DNA of 64,000 nt from CAXBID01 sp049791475 (GCA_049791475.1 JBAQZZ010000058.1:1-64000); one strand, 5' to 3'. Shown: positions 1 through 9,340, counted from the stretch's first letter. Program-made: numbers and translations. Notes: a model not told the origin generated them from the sequence alone.

Positions 1-21
1 AGGTTAACCCGAAATTGGCTG

Positions 22-51
22 CAAAAGTAACTATTAATTAATAATCTGCAA
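22..51 (-). promoter_or_regulatory. Flavobacterial-type promoter reading leftwards out of the window
   Basis: Read on the minus strand this is TTG, a 19-nt spacer, then TACTTTTG. It fits the Bacteroidota consensus TTTG-N17-23-TAnnTTTG. The driven gene lies beyond the left edge, so its identity is unknown. Confidence 0.55.
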
Positions 52-150
52 CGTTTTATTTATATTTTTTTGGTGTTTCTTTTTGCTTGAATATTTAAGT
101 ATTATTTTATGTTTATAAGAAGCAAAAAGTCAGGCTTTCAATACTCGCTT

Positions 151-176
151 CCTCTCCCGATAGCTATCGGGAGAGG
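151..176. repeat. Perfect 26-bp palindrome, CCCGATAGCTATCGGG family
   Basis: The core CCCGATAGCTATCGGG is extended on both sides by complementary CCTCT and AGAGG. CTCG (144-147) and CGAG (177-180) continue the pairing past a 3-nt bulge. The same core recurs in the window at 9351-9366, 32421-32440 and, with two changed central bases, 40747-40764, always between genes. It could act as a terminator hairpin or be a REP-type repeat. Confidence 0.8.
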
Positions 177-260
177 CGAGCTCAAAGATGCTGTTCAATC
201 CTTAACACGGGTTTTGATTGTTATGTGTAGTATCAGTTCTTAACTAATAAGGTAATTAAA

Positions 261-347
261 TTACGTCATTACGAGGAAGAATGACGAAGTAATCTCATGA
301 AAGGAACTAAAATTAAAAAGATTGCTTCGTTCCTCGCAATGACGTAA
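261..347. repeat. REP-like inverted repeat downstream of trmD
   Basis: The left arm (261-295) and right arm (319-347) are reverse complements apart from a 6-nt insertion in the left arm and two substitutions. The shared core is TTACGTCATTGCGAGGAA, then CGAAGCAATCT. It ends 3 bp before the trmD stop codon, so on the minus strand it could fold into the trmD terminator. Related GAGGAGCGAGCGACGTGGC sequences occur near 9411 and 10784. Confidence 0.75.
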
Positions 348-349
348 AA

Positions 350-1027
350 TCAATCATCCAACAAATCAGGACGACGTTCTTTAGTTCTTTTATAAGCCTG
401 CTCTTCCCGCCATTTTTCAATCTTGGGGAAATTACCACCAAATAATAATTCTGGAACTTTCCAACCCTTGTATTCTCTTGGTTTTGTGTAAATTGGCGGT
501 GCTAATAAACCATCTTGAAACGAATCGGTTAGGGCAGAGGTTTCATTTCCTAAAACACCAGGTATTAATCTAATTATAGAATCGCAAAGTACAGCAGCTC
601 CTAATTCACCACCAGAAAGCACATAATCGCCAATAGATATTTCACGAGTTATAAACTGATCCCGCACCCGCTGGTCTACACCTTTATAATGCCCGCACAG
701 AATAATAATATTTTCTTTCAAAGATAATTGGTTGGCTATGCCTTGTTTTAGGGTTTCACCATCCGGTGTCATATATATAACTTCATCATAATGACGTTCT
801 GTTTTCAAAGCTGAAATACATTTATCAATAGGCTCAATCATCATAACCATACCAGCACCACCACCAAATTGGGTATCGTCGATAGATTTATAGTTATCAC
901 TCGTATAATCTCGTAAATTATGAAAATGCACTTCTACTAAACCAGCTTCAATAGCACGTTTTAAAATAGAAGCCTCAAATGGACTTTTAAGTAATTCTGG
1001 TAAAACAGTAATTATATCGATGCGCAT
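350..1027 (-). CDS. trmD: tRNA (guanine(37)-N1)-methyltransferase TrmD
   Basis: This enzyme methylates N1 of G37 next to the anticodon of certain tRNAs using S-adenosylmethionine, which prevents +1 frameshifting. The 225 residues match the family length. The SPOUT knot signatures are visible: GGGAGM at 55-60, the SAM-binding loop SIGDYVLSGGE at 131-141, and D168 in TDSF, which matches the catalytic Asp. The C-terminal tail is lysine- and arginine-rich, as usual. The ATG start is followed by a typical N-terminus, MRIDIITVLPE. A possible -7 box, TATCTTTG, lies upstream at 1047-1054 on the minus strand. No ribosomal gene partner is present on the visible side. Confidence 0.97.
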   Translation of the reverse strand: MRIDIITVLPELLKSPFEASILKRAIEAGLVEVHFHNLRDYTSDNYKSIDDTQFGGGAGMVMMIEPIDKCISALKTERHYDEVIYMTPDGETLKQGIANQLSLKENIIILCGHYKGVDQRVRDQFITREISIGDYVLSGGELGAAVLCDSIIRLIPGVLGNETSALTDSFQDGLLAPPIYTKPREYKGWKVPELLFGGNFPKIEKWREEQAYKRTKERRPDLLDD

Positions 1028-1173
1028 TGGTATAGTTTATAAGTGGCAAAGATAAATTAATTGTTTGTTTTATTGCGTTTGCTATTAGGTCTGTCTTGTT
1101 AAAAAAGTCTTTTTTGATGAATTTACTAAAGTTTAATTGGTTGAGTTGTCAACTCAACTAATTAAACAGTTTA

Positions 1174-1407
1174 TTAAGAGAAAACCTGTCCACGATGCGG
1201 TTTTAAAGCATCACGAATGGGTTTCATATCATTTTCATTTACTGCCAGAAAAGTAATGGTATGCATATCGCTTAATTTTTCAACACCTGTTATAGTAATA
1301 TCAAGCTTATGGATTAAGATGTATTCTTTTAAATGAATTTCATGATGTTCTGCCGTTTTTTGGGCATTTGGTCCACGAAAATCCCAAATAAGTTTTAGTT
1401 TACGCAT
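1174..1407 (-). CDS. Small conserved hypothetical protein (77 aa)
   Basis: I do not recognise a named family. It is a 77-residue soluble protein with no signal peptide or membrane segment. It looks like a compact alpha/beta fold: a basic beta strand (MRKLKLIWDF), a His-rich helix (TAEHHEIHLKEY, about 18-29), then beta strands and a C-terminal KPHRGQVFS. Its size and regular pattern suggest a real gene rather than a chance frame, and no alternative frame competes. It lies 146 bp upstream of trmD on the same strand, so it may be transcribed with it. No function is assigned. Confidence 0.6.
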   Translation of the reverse strand: MRKLKLIWDFRGPNAQKTAEHHEIHLKEYILIHKLDITITGVEKLSDMHTITFLAVNENDMKPIRDALKPHRGQVFS

Positions 1408-1489
1408 GTTTTAGTGACTTATAAATAAGGGCGAAAGGTAAAAATAAAACATGTAATAAATTTACTTTTTAAACGTTTGTTAAAGCAAC

Positions 1490-1519
1490 TTGCATTATAG
1501 GTTTATATTAGTATTTTTG
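1490..1519 (+). promoter_or_regulatory. Promoter of the peptidyl-prolyl isomerase operon
   Basis: TTG (1490-1492), a 19-nt spacer and TATTTTTG (1512-1519) match the Bacteroidota promoter consensus. It lies 25 bp before the ATG at 1545. Confidence 0.6.
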
Positions 1520-1544
1520 TAGCCGTCTCATAATTTTTTATTCA

Positions 1545-3500
1545 ATGAAAACTAAGTATTTTTTACTATTATTTTTTACACTATTTATATCAACTAGTTA
1601 TGCACAATCAAATCAAGATAACGTGCTTTTTACGGTAGATTCAGCACCTGTTTACACCTCAGAATTTCTAAGAGTTTATAATAAGAACCTTGACTTAGTT
1701 CAAGATGAGTCTCAAAAAGATGTTGATGAATATTTAACGCTTTTTACAAACTATAAACTGAAATTAAAAGAAGCAAAGGCTTTAGGTTTAAATGAGAAGC
1801 CTTCATACAAAAGAGAACTAGAGAGTTACAAACAACAACTTTTACAAAGTTTTATAACCGATAATAAAGTTACCGATGCTTTGGTTGAAGAAGCTTATGA
1901 TAGACTATCTTATGATGTAAAAGCAAACCACATCCTTATAAAAATTGATGAAAATGCAAACCCAGAAGATACATTAGTTGCTTACAATACTATTTTAAAA
2001 TTACGAGATCGCGCTTTAAAAGAAGGTTTTGATGTAGTTAGAAAAGAAGTGCACAACGGGCAAAGTATTTATGGCGAAGAACTAGGTTATTTTTCAGGCT
2101 TTAAAATGGTTTATAAATTTGAAAACGAAGCTTTTAATACGCCAGTTGGGTCAGTTTCACAACCTTTTAGAACCCGTTTTGGGTACCATATTGTAAATGT
2201 ACAGGATAAAAGAAAAGCTAGAGGCGAGGTTACAGTTGCACATATTATGGTGGTAAAAAAAGAAGGTGATTCACTTGCTGAAAAACCAGAAGATAGAATT
2301 CAGGATATTTACCAAAAGTTAAATCAAGGTGAAGATTTTGAAGCTTTGGCTAAACAATTTTCAGATGATAAAAATTCGGCACCAAAAGGCGGGATGTTAT
2401 CACCGTTTTCTAGCGGACAAATATCGGCACAAGAGTTTGAAGCCGCTGCATTTGCCTTACAAACTGTTGGAGATGTAACGCAACCTTTTAAAACCCAATA
2501 TGGATGGCATATAGTAAAATTATATAATAAAAAACCTATTGCTCCTTTTGAGGTTATGAAACCTGAGTTGGAAGATAAGGTAAAACGCGATGCCAGATCA
2601 AAACTAATTGATGATGCTTTGGTTAATAAACTTCTTGCTCAATATAAAGTTGAAACAAGCGATAAGGCTTTAGATTATTTTACTTCGATTTTAAGTGACG
2701 ATTATTTAAAAAGAACTTGGAAATTGCCAGCAAATTTTGATGGTAAAAAGCCTTTTATGAAAATTGAACAAAAACAATTCACTTACCAAGATTTTGGAGA
2801 TTATCTATTAAATACGCAACGTAATGTTACTCCAAAAACAGCTTTAAAAACTATAATTTTAAATAAACATCAAGATTTTTTAAAGAGTAACTTAATCACT
2901 TATAAAGAAGAAAATTTAGAAAAAGAAAATGAGGAATTTGCTCATATTTTAGGCGAATACAGAGATGGATTACTACTATTTGATTTAATGGAAACAACCA
3001 TTTGGAACAGTTCAAAAACCGATACAATTGGGATTCAAGAGTATTATGAATCACATAAAAACAAGTATGTTTTGCCTAAACGCATTGATGCGGTTGTAGC
3101 ATCTTCAGCGAAACAAAGAACACTAAAAAAGGTTTCAAAATTACTTGAAAAAAATATGGCTTTAGATCAAATAAAAAGTCTAGTAAATAGTAATGACGAC
3201 ATTCAAGTTATTTTTACATCAGCTATTATGGATGCTAGCCATCAAGCACTTCCTAAGGATTTTGAATTTACAAAAGGACTTTCTAAAATATACAATCATA
3301 ACAGTGCATTTGTAGTTGTAAAAGTGAAAGATGTCTTGCCGAAAACTCAAAAAACATTTGAGGAGGCGAAAGGGGCTGTTATCTCAGATTATCAAACCTT
3401 TAAAGAAGAAAGCTGGCTTAAAACATTACGTTCAAAATACAGTGTTGAGGTAAATGATGCGGTATTAAATGAAGTTAAATCTCAAATAAAAAATAATTAA
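1545..3500 (+). CDS. Periplasmic peptidyl-prolyl cis-trans isomerase with two parvulin domains
   Basis: This is a predicted periplasmic folding catalyst and chaperone of the SurA/PpiC type for outer-membrane proteins. A signal peptide ends at about residue 20 (TSYA|Q). A helical chaperone-like segment spans about 25-125. Parvulin domain 1 covers 127-222 (NHILIKI to FGYHIV) and parvulin domain 2 covers 229-327 (VAHIMVV, GGMLSPF, YGWHIVKL). About 320 further residues of helical, SurA-like C-terminus follow. At 651 residues it is longer than E. coli SurA, as is common in Bacteroidota. It is first in an operon with two further genes of the same type and a MoxR ATPase; the next start codon directly follows its stop. 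A precise gene name is not justified, because three related genes lie here. Confidence 0.9.
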   Translation: MKTKYFLLLFFTLFISTSYAQSNQDNVLFTVDSAPVYTSEFLRVYNKNLDLVQDESQKDVDEYLTLFTNYKLKLKEAKALGLNEKPSYKRELESYKQQLLQSFITDNKVTDALVEEAYDRLSYDVKANHILIKIDENANPEDTLVAYNTILKLRDRALKEGFDVVRKEVHNGQSIYGEELGYFSGFKMVYKFENEAFNTPVGSVSQPFRTRFGYHIVNVQDKRKARGEVTVAHIMVVKKEGDSLAEKPEDRIQDIYQKLNQGEDFEALAKQFSDDKNSAPKGGMLSPFSSGQISAQEFEAAAFALQTVGDVTQPFKTQYGWHIVKLYNKKPIAPFEVMKPELEDKVKRDARSKLIDDALVNKLLAQYKVETSDKALDYFTSILSDDYLKRTWKLPANFDGKKPFMKIEQKQFTYQDFGDYLLNTQRNVTPKTALKTIILNKHQDFLKSNLITYKEENLEKENEEFAHILGEYRDGLLLFDLMETTIWNSSKTDTIGIQEYYESHKNKYVLPKRIDAVVASSAKQRTLKKVSKLLEKNMALDQIKSLVNSNDDIQVIFTSAIMDASHQALPKDFEFTKGLSKIYNHNSAFVVVKVKDVLPKTQKTFEEAKGAVISDYQTFKEESWLKTLRSKYSVEVNDAVLNEVKSQIKNN

Positions 3501-4352
3501 GTGCGATTAAAACCCCTCACAATATTATTACTCATTTTGGTTTCATCATGTCAGTTTTTTAGCAAAACAGATGAGCGCATTCCTATTGCTAGAGTTAATG
3601 ATGCTTATTTATATCATGAAGATATTAAATATTTAATATCTGATCAATCATCTATTGAAGATAGTACGCTTTTAGTTCAAAATTTTATTAATCGTTGGGC
3701 AACTCAACAACTTTTTATAGATGGCGCTTTGCTTAATTTAAGTGAAAGTAAACAAGAGTCTTTCAATAAATTAGTCAATCAGTACAAAAATGATTTATTT
3801 ACCAAAGCCTACATTGAGGCTTTAGTAAAAAGAAGTGTTGATACGGTTGTTAAAGCTCAAGAAACGGAAGAATATTATAATAATAATAAGGACGCTTTCA
3901 AATTAAATGAAGACTTGGTGAAATTCAGATATATTCATGTTGATAAAAATATAATCGATTTAGATAAAATTGAAGATCAATTTAAACGCTTTAATGCAGA
4001 AGATAAAAACGTGTTGGATTCTATTTCTATTCAGTTTAAATCGTATTCTTTAAATGATTCTATTTGGATAAGAGTAAATCAAGTTATAGATAAAATTCCT
4101 GCCATTACTACCGAAAACAAAAATGAACTGTTAAAAAAATCTAATTTTGTACAACTCAAAGATTCATTAGGAGTATATTTGATGCAAATTAATGACGTTT
4201 TGTTGCGTAATGACATAGCACCACTGGAATATGTTAGACCAACATTAGACCAAATCGTTATCAATAAGCGAAAGCTAGAACTTATTAGAAAATTAGAAAA
4301 AGATATTACAAAAGATGCCATTAAAAATAAACAATTTGAAATTTATAATTAA
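3501..4352 (+). CDS. PpiC/SurA-like lipoprotein, apparently without a catalytic parvulin core
   Basis: This is a lipoprotein of 283 residues. The signal ends with LVSSC (Cys at 17). The following IARVNDAYLYHEDI resembles the N-terminal segment of SurA-type chaperones, and the rest is charged and helical. I do not see the HIL...GYHI signatures of an active parvulin domain, so it is probably a chaperone-only paralogue of its two neighbours. The start is GTG, directly after the TAA of the upstream gene, so translation is probably coupled. Its end overlaps the next gene by 38 bp. The function is inferred from context and N-terminal similarity only. Confidence 0.75.
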   Translation: MRLKPLTILLLILVSSCQFFSKTDERIPIARVNDAYLYHEDIKYLISDQSSIEDSTLLVQNFINRWATQQLFIDGALLNLSESKQESFNKLVNQYKNDLFTKAYIEALVKRSVDTVVKAQETEEYYNNNKDAFKLNEDLVKFRYIHVDKNIIDLDKIEDQFKRFNAEDKNVLDSISIQFKSYSLNDSIWIRVNQVIDKIPAITTENKNELLKKSNFVQLKDSLGVYLMQINDVLLRNDIAPLEYVRPTLDQIVINKRKLELIRKLEKDITKDAIKNKQFEIYN

Positions 4353-5790
4353 TTTGAAATACCTATTGCTTTTAAGTATAACATTACTTCCTCTAAATGT
4401 TATTACTGCACAAGAAATTATAGAAGAAGGCAATGAAGTAAAAACAGATACCATAAGCGAGCGGTTAATAAAAAAACTAGATTCCATTAGTACTTTTAAT
4501 GCAAAAAAAGTGGATGGTGTAGCCGCAGTTATTGGAGATTTTATTGTTCTAGAATCTGATGTTGATAAATCTTTTTTGCAATTAGAAGCTCAAGGCGTCA
4601 ACATAAAAGATATTAGTAGATGTGAGCTTTTTGGAAAATTACTAGAAGATAAATTATATGCGCATCATGCTATACAAGATAGTATTTTAGTATCTGATGC
4701 CGAAATCCGTCAGAATGTAGATTACCAAATTCAGCAGTTTTTGCAACAAGTAAATGGCTCGATGGAAAGGCTTTTAAAAATCTACAATAAAGAAGACGAA
4801 AAAAGTTTTAGAGAGGAAATGTTTGAAATTAATAAAAGCAATCAACTAGCGCAAAAAATGCAAGCGAGTATTGTTGATGAATTAGAAATAACCCCAGAAG
4901 AAGTTAGAACGTTTTTTAATAAAATACCAAAAGACGAACGACCAAGATTTGGAACAGAACTTAAAGTAGCTCAAATAGTTGCAGAGCCTCAAGTATCTGA
5001 AGAAGAAAAACAAATTGTGATTGACAAATTAAAAGGGTTTAAAGCAGATGTAGAGGAAAACGGCGCTAGTTTTAGATCTAAAGTGGTATTATATGGTGAA
5101 GATCCGGGTTTAAAACAATCAGGTTACAAATATACACTGGATAGAAAAAAGCCTAAAATGGTTAAAGAGTTTAGGCAAGTGGCATTTTCGCTTCAAGAGG
5201 GTGAAATATCAGATCCTTTCGAAACGGAGTTTGGATTTCATATTATTTATTTAGAAAAAATTAGAGGTCAGTTATACGATGTTAGTCATGTGCTTTTGAT
5301 GCCAAAGGTTTCTATAGAAGCCGAAAATGAAGCCAAAGAGCGATTAGAGAAAGTTAGAGAGCGTATTGTAGGCGGCGATATTACTTTTGCCGATGCTGCG
5401 AGAGAAGCGAGTGATGAAAAAGAAACTAAAAATGATGGCGGACAATTAATAAACCCGCAAACGCAAGATTATAATTTTGAATTAACCAGAATGGATACTG
5501 AATTGTATGCTCAAATTCAAAATTTAAAAGATGAGGAAGTGAGTTTAATTCAAACTGAGCAGGACAGAAATGGAAATAAAAAATTTAAAATTTTAATGGT
5601 TACTAATAAAATTGAAGACCATGAAGCAGATTATGCAAGAGACTATTTAAAAATAAAGGAACTTGCATTAAGTGAAAAAAGAATTTCAACCATTGAAAAA
5701 TGGCAAGAGGAAAAAATATTAGATACTTACATTAAAATAACTGGAGAATATAGAGATTGTGAGTTTTCTGGTAACTGGTTAAAAAAATAG
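4315..5790 (+). CDS. SurA-like periplasmic peptidyl-prolyl isomerase
   Basis: This is a predicted periplasmic chaperone and prolyl isomerase for outer-membrane protein assembly. A signal-like hydrophobic segment at about 13-32 ends in VITAQE. The SurA N-domain starts at DGVAAVIGDFIVLESDVD (67-84), the best match to E. coli SurA among the three paralogues. Parvulin domain 1 spans about 215-316 and ends in EFGFHIIYLEK. Domain 2 spans about 321-415 (VSHVLLMP ... NDGGQLI) and lacks the final GYHI strand, so it is probably non-catalytic. The ATG at 4315 overlaps the preceding gene by 38 bp; a TTG further in (4336 or 4354) is possible. MoxR follows after 3 bp. Confidence 0.9.
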   Translation: MPLKINNLKFIINLKYLLLLSITLLPLNVITAQEIIEEGNEVKTDTISERLIKKLDSISTFNAKKVDGVAAVIGDFIVLESDVDKSFLQLEAQGVNIKDISRCELFGKLLEDKLYAHHAIQDSILVSDAEIRQNVDYQIQQFLQQVNGSMERLLKIYNKEDEKSFREEMFEINKSNQLAQKMQASIVDELEITPEEVRTFFNKIPKDERPRFGTELKVAQIVAEPQVSEEEKQIVIDKLKGFKADVEENGASFRSKVVLYGEDPGLKQSGYKYTLDRKKPKMVKEFRQVAFSLQEGEISDPFETEFGFHIIYLEKIRGQLYDVSHVLLMPKVSIEAENEAKERLEKVRERIVGGDITFADAAREASDEKETKNDGGQLINPQTQDYNFELTRMDTELYAQIQNLKDEEVSLIQTEQDRNGNKKFKILMVTNKIEDHEADYARDYLKIKELALSEKRISTIEKWQEEKILDTYIKITGEYRDCEFSGNWLKK

Positions 5791-5793
5791 TTT

Positions 5794-6747
5794 ATGTCAG
5801 ATGTCGCTGCGATAGAAAAATTTGTAAAGCAATATAAAGATTTAAAAAAAGAAATAGCCAAAGTTATAGTTGGTCAAGATGCAGTGGTTAATCAAATTTT
5901 GATTTCTATATTTTCTGGAGGACATTCATTACTTATTGGTGTTCCTGGTTTAGCCAAAACGTTGATGGTAAATACCATAGCGCAAGCTTTAGGATTAGAT
6001 TTTAAACGTATTCAGTTTACGCCAGATTTAATGCCAAGTGATATTTTAGGAAGTGAAATTCTAGATGAAGACCGACATTTTAAATTTATAAAAGGTCCTA
6101 TTTTTGCTAATATTATTTTAGCAGATGAAATAAATAGAACACCACCAAAAACCCAAGCAGCTTTACTAGAAGCCATGCAAGAACGTGCGGTAACGGTGGC
6201 AGGTCATCATTATAAATTAGAATTACCATATTTTGTTTTAGCCACACAAAACCCAATAGAGCAAGAAGGAACCTATCCGTTGCCTGAAGCCCAATTAGAC
6301 CGTTTTATGTTTGCCATTAATTTGGATTACCCATCTTTTGAAGAAGAAGTGCAAGTTGTAAAAGCAACTACAACTGATGAGCAAGCAACAGTAAACCCTT
6401 TGTTTTCAGCACAACAAATTATAGATTTTCAGCATCTTATTCGTCGAATTCCAGTAGCCGATAATGTTATTGAATATGCTGTTACTATGGTAGGTAAAAC
6501 CAGACCAAATAGTGATGCAGCAAATAATTTAGTAAAAAATTATATAGATTGGGGAGCAGGACCTAGAGCTTCACAAAACCTAATATTAGCCGCAAAAACG
6601 CATGCTGCAATACAAGGTAAATTTTCTCCAGATATAGAAGATGTTCAAGCCGTGGCGTATAGTATTTTAAGGCACAGAATTATTAAAAACTATAAAGCTG
6701 AAGCTGAAGGTATTTCTGAAAATGATGTGATTAAAAGTTTGTTTTAA
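5794..6747 (+). CDS. MoxR-family AAA+ ATPase
   Basis: This is a cytoplasmic AAA+ chaperone-like ATPase of the MoxR subfamily (AAA_3 core plus AAA lid). Members help to mature or activate metal- or VWA-domain protein complexes. Seen in the 317 residues: Walker A GVPGLAKT (49-56), Walker B and sensor region IILADEINRTPP (107-118), sensor 1 ATQNP followed by EGTYPLPEAQLDRF, and the C-terminal lid helices. It sits 3 bp after the SurA-like gene and is the last gene of that run. The DUF58 and VWA (Bat) genes that often follow moxR in Bacteroidota are not here; the next gene is aconitase after 199 bp. Confidence 0.95.
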   Translation: MSDVAAIEKFVKQYKDLKKEIAKVIVGQDAVVNQILISIFSGGHSLLIGVPGLAKTLMVNTIAQALGLDFKRIQFTPDLMPSDILGSEILDEDRHFKFIKGPIFANIILADEINRTPPKTQAALLEAMQERAVTVAGHHYKLELPYFVLATQNPIEQEGTYPLPEAQLDRFMFAINLDYPSFEEEVQVVKATTTDEQATVNPLFSAQQIIDFQHLIRRIPVADNVIEYAVTMVGKTRPNSDAANNLVKNYIDWGAGPRASQNLILAAKTHAAIQGKFSPDIEDVQAVAYSILRHRIIKNYKAEAEGISENDVIKSLF

Positions 6748-6858
6748 ACTTAACTTTCAATTCATATTGATAAATATTCAGTTTCCAACAAAATTTCATA
6801 ATAAAAACCCAATCATTCTAATTAATAATATCAGTATAGTAAATTAATATAATAGGGC

Positions 6859-6890
6859 TTTGTATTACAACGTTTATTTTTAAATCTTTG
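6859..6890 (+). promoter_or_regulatory. Possible aconitase promoter
   Basis: TTTG (6859-6862), a 20-nt spacer and AATCTTTG (6883-6890) differ at one base from the flavobacterial TAnnTTTG consensus. The boxes lie about 57 bp before the start codon. Confidence 0.4.
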
Positions 6891-6946
6891 TATTAATTTA
6901 GTAACTTGCATTACTTAATAACAAATCAAAACTTAAAACAAAACAT

Positions 6947-9214
6947 ATGGCATTTGACATCGATATGATTAAAGGTGTTTACACCAAAATGGCAGAACGT
7001 GTTGAAAAAGCACGTGAGATTGTAGGTAAACCATTAACGCTATCTGAAAAGATTTTATATTCTCATTTATGGGATGGAACACCTACGAAAGCATTTTCAA
7101 GAGGAAAAGATTATGTAGATTTTGCACCAGATAGAATTGCATGTCAAGATGCAACTGCACAAATGGCATTATTGCAGTTTATGCAAGCGGGAAAAACTAA
7201 AGTAGCAGTGCCAACAACGGTACATTGCGACCACTTAATACAAGCTAAAGATGGTGCAACTGCCGATTTAAAACACGCTAATAGCGTAAGTAGTGAGGTT
7301 TTTAATTTCTTAGAATCTGTCTCAAATAAATATGGTATAGGTTTTTGGAAACCAGGAGCAGGAATTATTCACCAAGTGGTTTTAGAAAATTACGCATTTC
7401 CAGGAGGGATGATGATTGGTACCGATTCACATACTGTAAATGCAGGTGGATTAGGTATGGTAGCCATTGGAGTTGGTGGAGCAGATGCGGTAGATGTTAT
7501 GGCTGGTATGGCTTGGGAACTTAAATTCCCGAAATTAATAGGTGTTAGATTAACTGGAAAATTATCTGGATGGACAGCACCAAAAGATGTGATTTTAAAA
7601 GTAGCTGAAATTCTTACTGTTAAAGGTGGAACTGGAGCTATAGTAGAATATTTTGGTCCTGGAGCAACATCAATGTCTTGTACAGGAAAAGGAACCATTT
7701 GTAATATGGGTGCAGAAATTGGTGCAACCACTTCTACATTTGGATACGACGATTCTATGGAACGTTATTTACGTGCTACAGATAGAGCCGATGTTGCTGA
7801 TGCTGCAAATAAAGTGAAAGCACATTTAACTGCTGATACCGATGTTTATGCAAATCCAGAAAAATATTTTGATCAAGTTATTGATATTAATTTATCTGAA
7901 TTAGGACCATTGTTAAACGGCCCTTTTACTCCAGATTTATCAACAACCGTTGGTAAAGCGATGACTGAAAAAGCAACTAAAAACGACTGGCCGCTTAAAG
8001 TGGAATGGGGTTTAATTGGGTCTTGTACAAACTCTTCTTATGAAGATTTATCGCGTGCATCATCCATCGCGCAACAGGCCTTAGATAAAGGGCTTAAAAT
8101 GAAATCGGAACTAGGCATTAACCCAGGTTCTGAGCTTGTTAGATATACAACTGAAAGAGATGGCATCTTAGGGATTTTTGAAAAATTAGATGCTAAAATA
8201 TTTACAAATGCTTGTGGTCCGTGTATTGGACAATGGGCGAGATATAGCGACCCTAAAAACGCACCAAAAAATAGTATTGTACATTCTTTTAATAGAAACT
8301 TTGCTAAGCGTGCCGATGGAAATCCAAATACACATGCCTTTGTTGCATCACCAGAATTAACAGCTGCTATCGCAGTTGCAGGTCGTTTAGATTTCAATCC
8401 ATTAACAGATAAATTGATTAACGAAAATGGACAAGAAGTTATGTTTGATGAGCCAACAGGATGGGAATTACCACCAAAAGGTTTTGAAGTAGATGATAAT
8501 GGTTATTTAACTCCTGAAGCTGATGGAAGTCACGTGCAAGTAAAAGTAGCTGAAGATTCAGAGCGATTACAATTATTAACACCTTTTACACCTTTAGGTA
8601 ATTCAATTACAGGTGCAAAATTATTAATTAAAGCTTTCGGTAAGTGTACCACCGATCATATTTCTATGGCTGGACCGTGGTTACGTTTCAGAGGTCACTT
8701 AGATAATATTGCGAACAATACCTTAATTGGAGCCGTAAATGCCTTTGGCAAGAAAACAAATTTTGTTAAAAATCAATTAACAGGAGAATTCGGAGGCGTT
8801 CCAGATACGGCTAGAGCATATAAAGCTGCAGGCATTAAAACCATCGTAGTTGGCGATCATAATTATGGCGAGGGTTCTTCTCGTGAGCATGCCGCAATGC
8901 AACCAAGGTTTTTAGGTGTAGCTGCGGTTATTGTAAAATCGTTTGCACGTATTCACGAAACAAACCTTAAAAAACAAGGGATGTTAGGTTTAACGTTTGC
9001 TAATGAAAGTGATTACGATTTAATACAGGAGAATGATACATTTAATTTCACAGATTTAAATCAATTCGCTCCAGGAAAACAATTAACGTTAGAAGCAGTT
9101 CATGAAGATGGCTCTAAAAGTGTTATCAAATTGAATCACACGTATAACGATGCACAAATTGCATGGTATAACGAAGGTTCTGCACTTAATTTAATTAAGA
9201 AGCAAAACGCTTAA
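6947..9214 (+). CDS. acnA: Aconitate hydratase
   Basis: This enzyme interconverts citrate and isocitrate through cis-aconitate in the TCA cycle. The 755 residues and the domain order match the mitochondrial-type aconitases found in Bacteroidota, rather than E. coli AcnB. The three [4Fe-4S] ligands are visible: C360 in GSCTNSS, and C423 and C426 in NACGPCIGQW. Other signatures are GTDSHT in the N-terminal part, and FGKCTTDHISMAGPWL and NYGEGSSREHAAMQPR in the swivel domain, where the Ser and Arg of SSREH bind substrate. The ATG start follows a 199-bp gap with a possible promoter, and a rho-independent terminator follows the gene, so it is probably monocistronic. The symbol is by family; a mitochondrial-type acn label is equally fair. 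Confidence 0.96.
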   Translation: MAFDIDMIKGVYTKMAERVEKAREIVGKPLTLSEKILYSHLWDGTPTKAFSRGKDYVDFAPDRIACQDATAQMALLQFMQAGKTKVAVPTTVHCDHLIQAKDGATADLKHANSVSSEVFNFLESVSNKYGIGFWKPGAGIIHQVVLENYAFPGGMMIGTDSHTVNAGGLGMVAIGVGGADAVDVMAGMAWELKFPKLIGVRLTGKLSGWTAPKDVILKVAEILTVKGGTGAIVEYFGPGATSMSCTGKGTICNMGAEIGATTSTFGYDDSMERYLRATDRADVADAANKVKAHLTADTDVYANPEKYFDQVIDINLSELGPLLNGPFTPDLSTTVGKAMTEKATKNDWPLKVEWGLIGSCTNSSYEDLSRASSIAQQALDKGLKMKSELGINPGSELVRYTTERDGILGIFEKLDAKIFTNACGPCIGQWARYSDPKNAPKNSIVHSFNRNFAKRADGNPNTHAFVASPELTAAIAVAGRLDFNPLTDKLINENGQEVMFDEPTGWELPPKGFEVDDNGYLTPEADGSHVQVKVAEDSERLQLLTPFTPLGNSITGAKLLIKAFGKCTTDHISMAGPWLRFRGHLDNIANNTLIGAVNAFGKKTNFVKNQLTGEFGGVPDTARAYKAAGIKTIVVGDHNYGEGSSREHAAMQPRFLGVAAVIVKSFARIHETNLKKQGMLGLTFANESDYDLIQENDTFNFTDLNQFAPGKQLTLEAVHEDGSKSVIKLNHTYNDAQIAWYNEGSALNLIKKQNA

Positions 9215-9233
9215 ATTTCAATCACATATATTT

Positions 9234-9266
9234 AAAAATCCAGTCTGCAAAGGCTGGATTTTTTAG
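9234..9266 (+). terminator. Rho-independent terminator of aconitase
   Basis: The stem pairs AATCCAG (9237-9243) with CTGGATT (9254-9260) around a 10-nt loop. It is followed by a T run and preceded by an A run. Confidence 0.85.
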
Positions 9267-9340
9267 TTTATTATAACATCACTTCGATTGATTTCTATTT
9301 TTTTTAATCGGAATTTTATCGAGAGGTTGGGAGTTACCAT

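Larger units (their letters stand above)
1..349. other. Intergenic region with outward promoter and two palindromes
   Basis: No gene is seen in this stretch. It holds a promoter reading out of the window to the left (22-51), a 26-bp perfect palindrome (151-176) and a REP-like inverted repeat (261-347) that abuts the 3' end of trmD. These are listed separately. Confidence 0.7.

Noticed and set aside
5794..6747. MoxR gene as part of a Bat (aerotolerance) operon
   Set aside because: The DUF58 and VWA partner genes do not follow; the next gene is aconitase.
7390..8397. Two minus-strand frames of over 110 codons
   Set aside because: They are antisense to aconitase, whose cluster ligands and motifs are intact.
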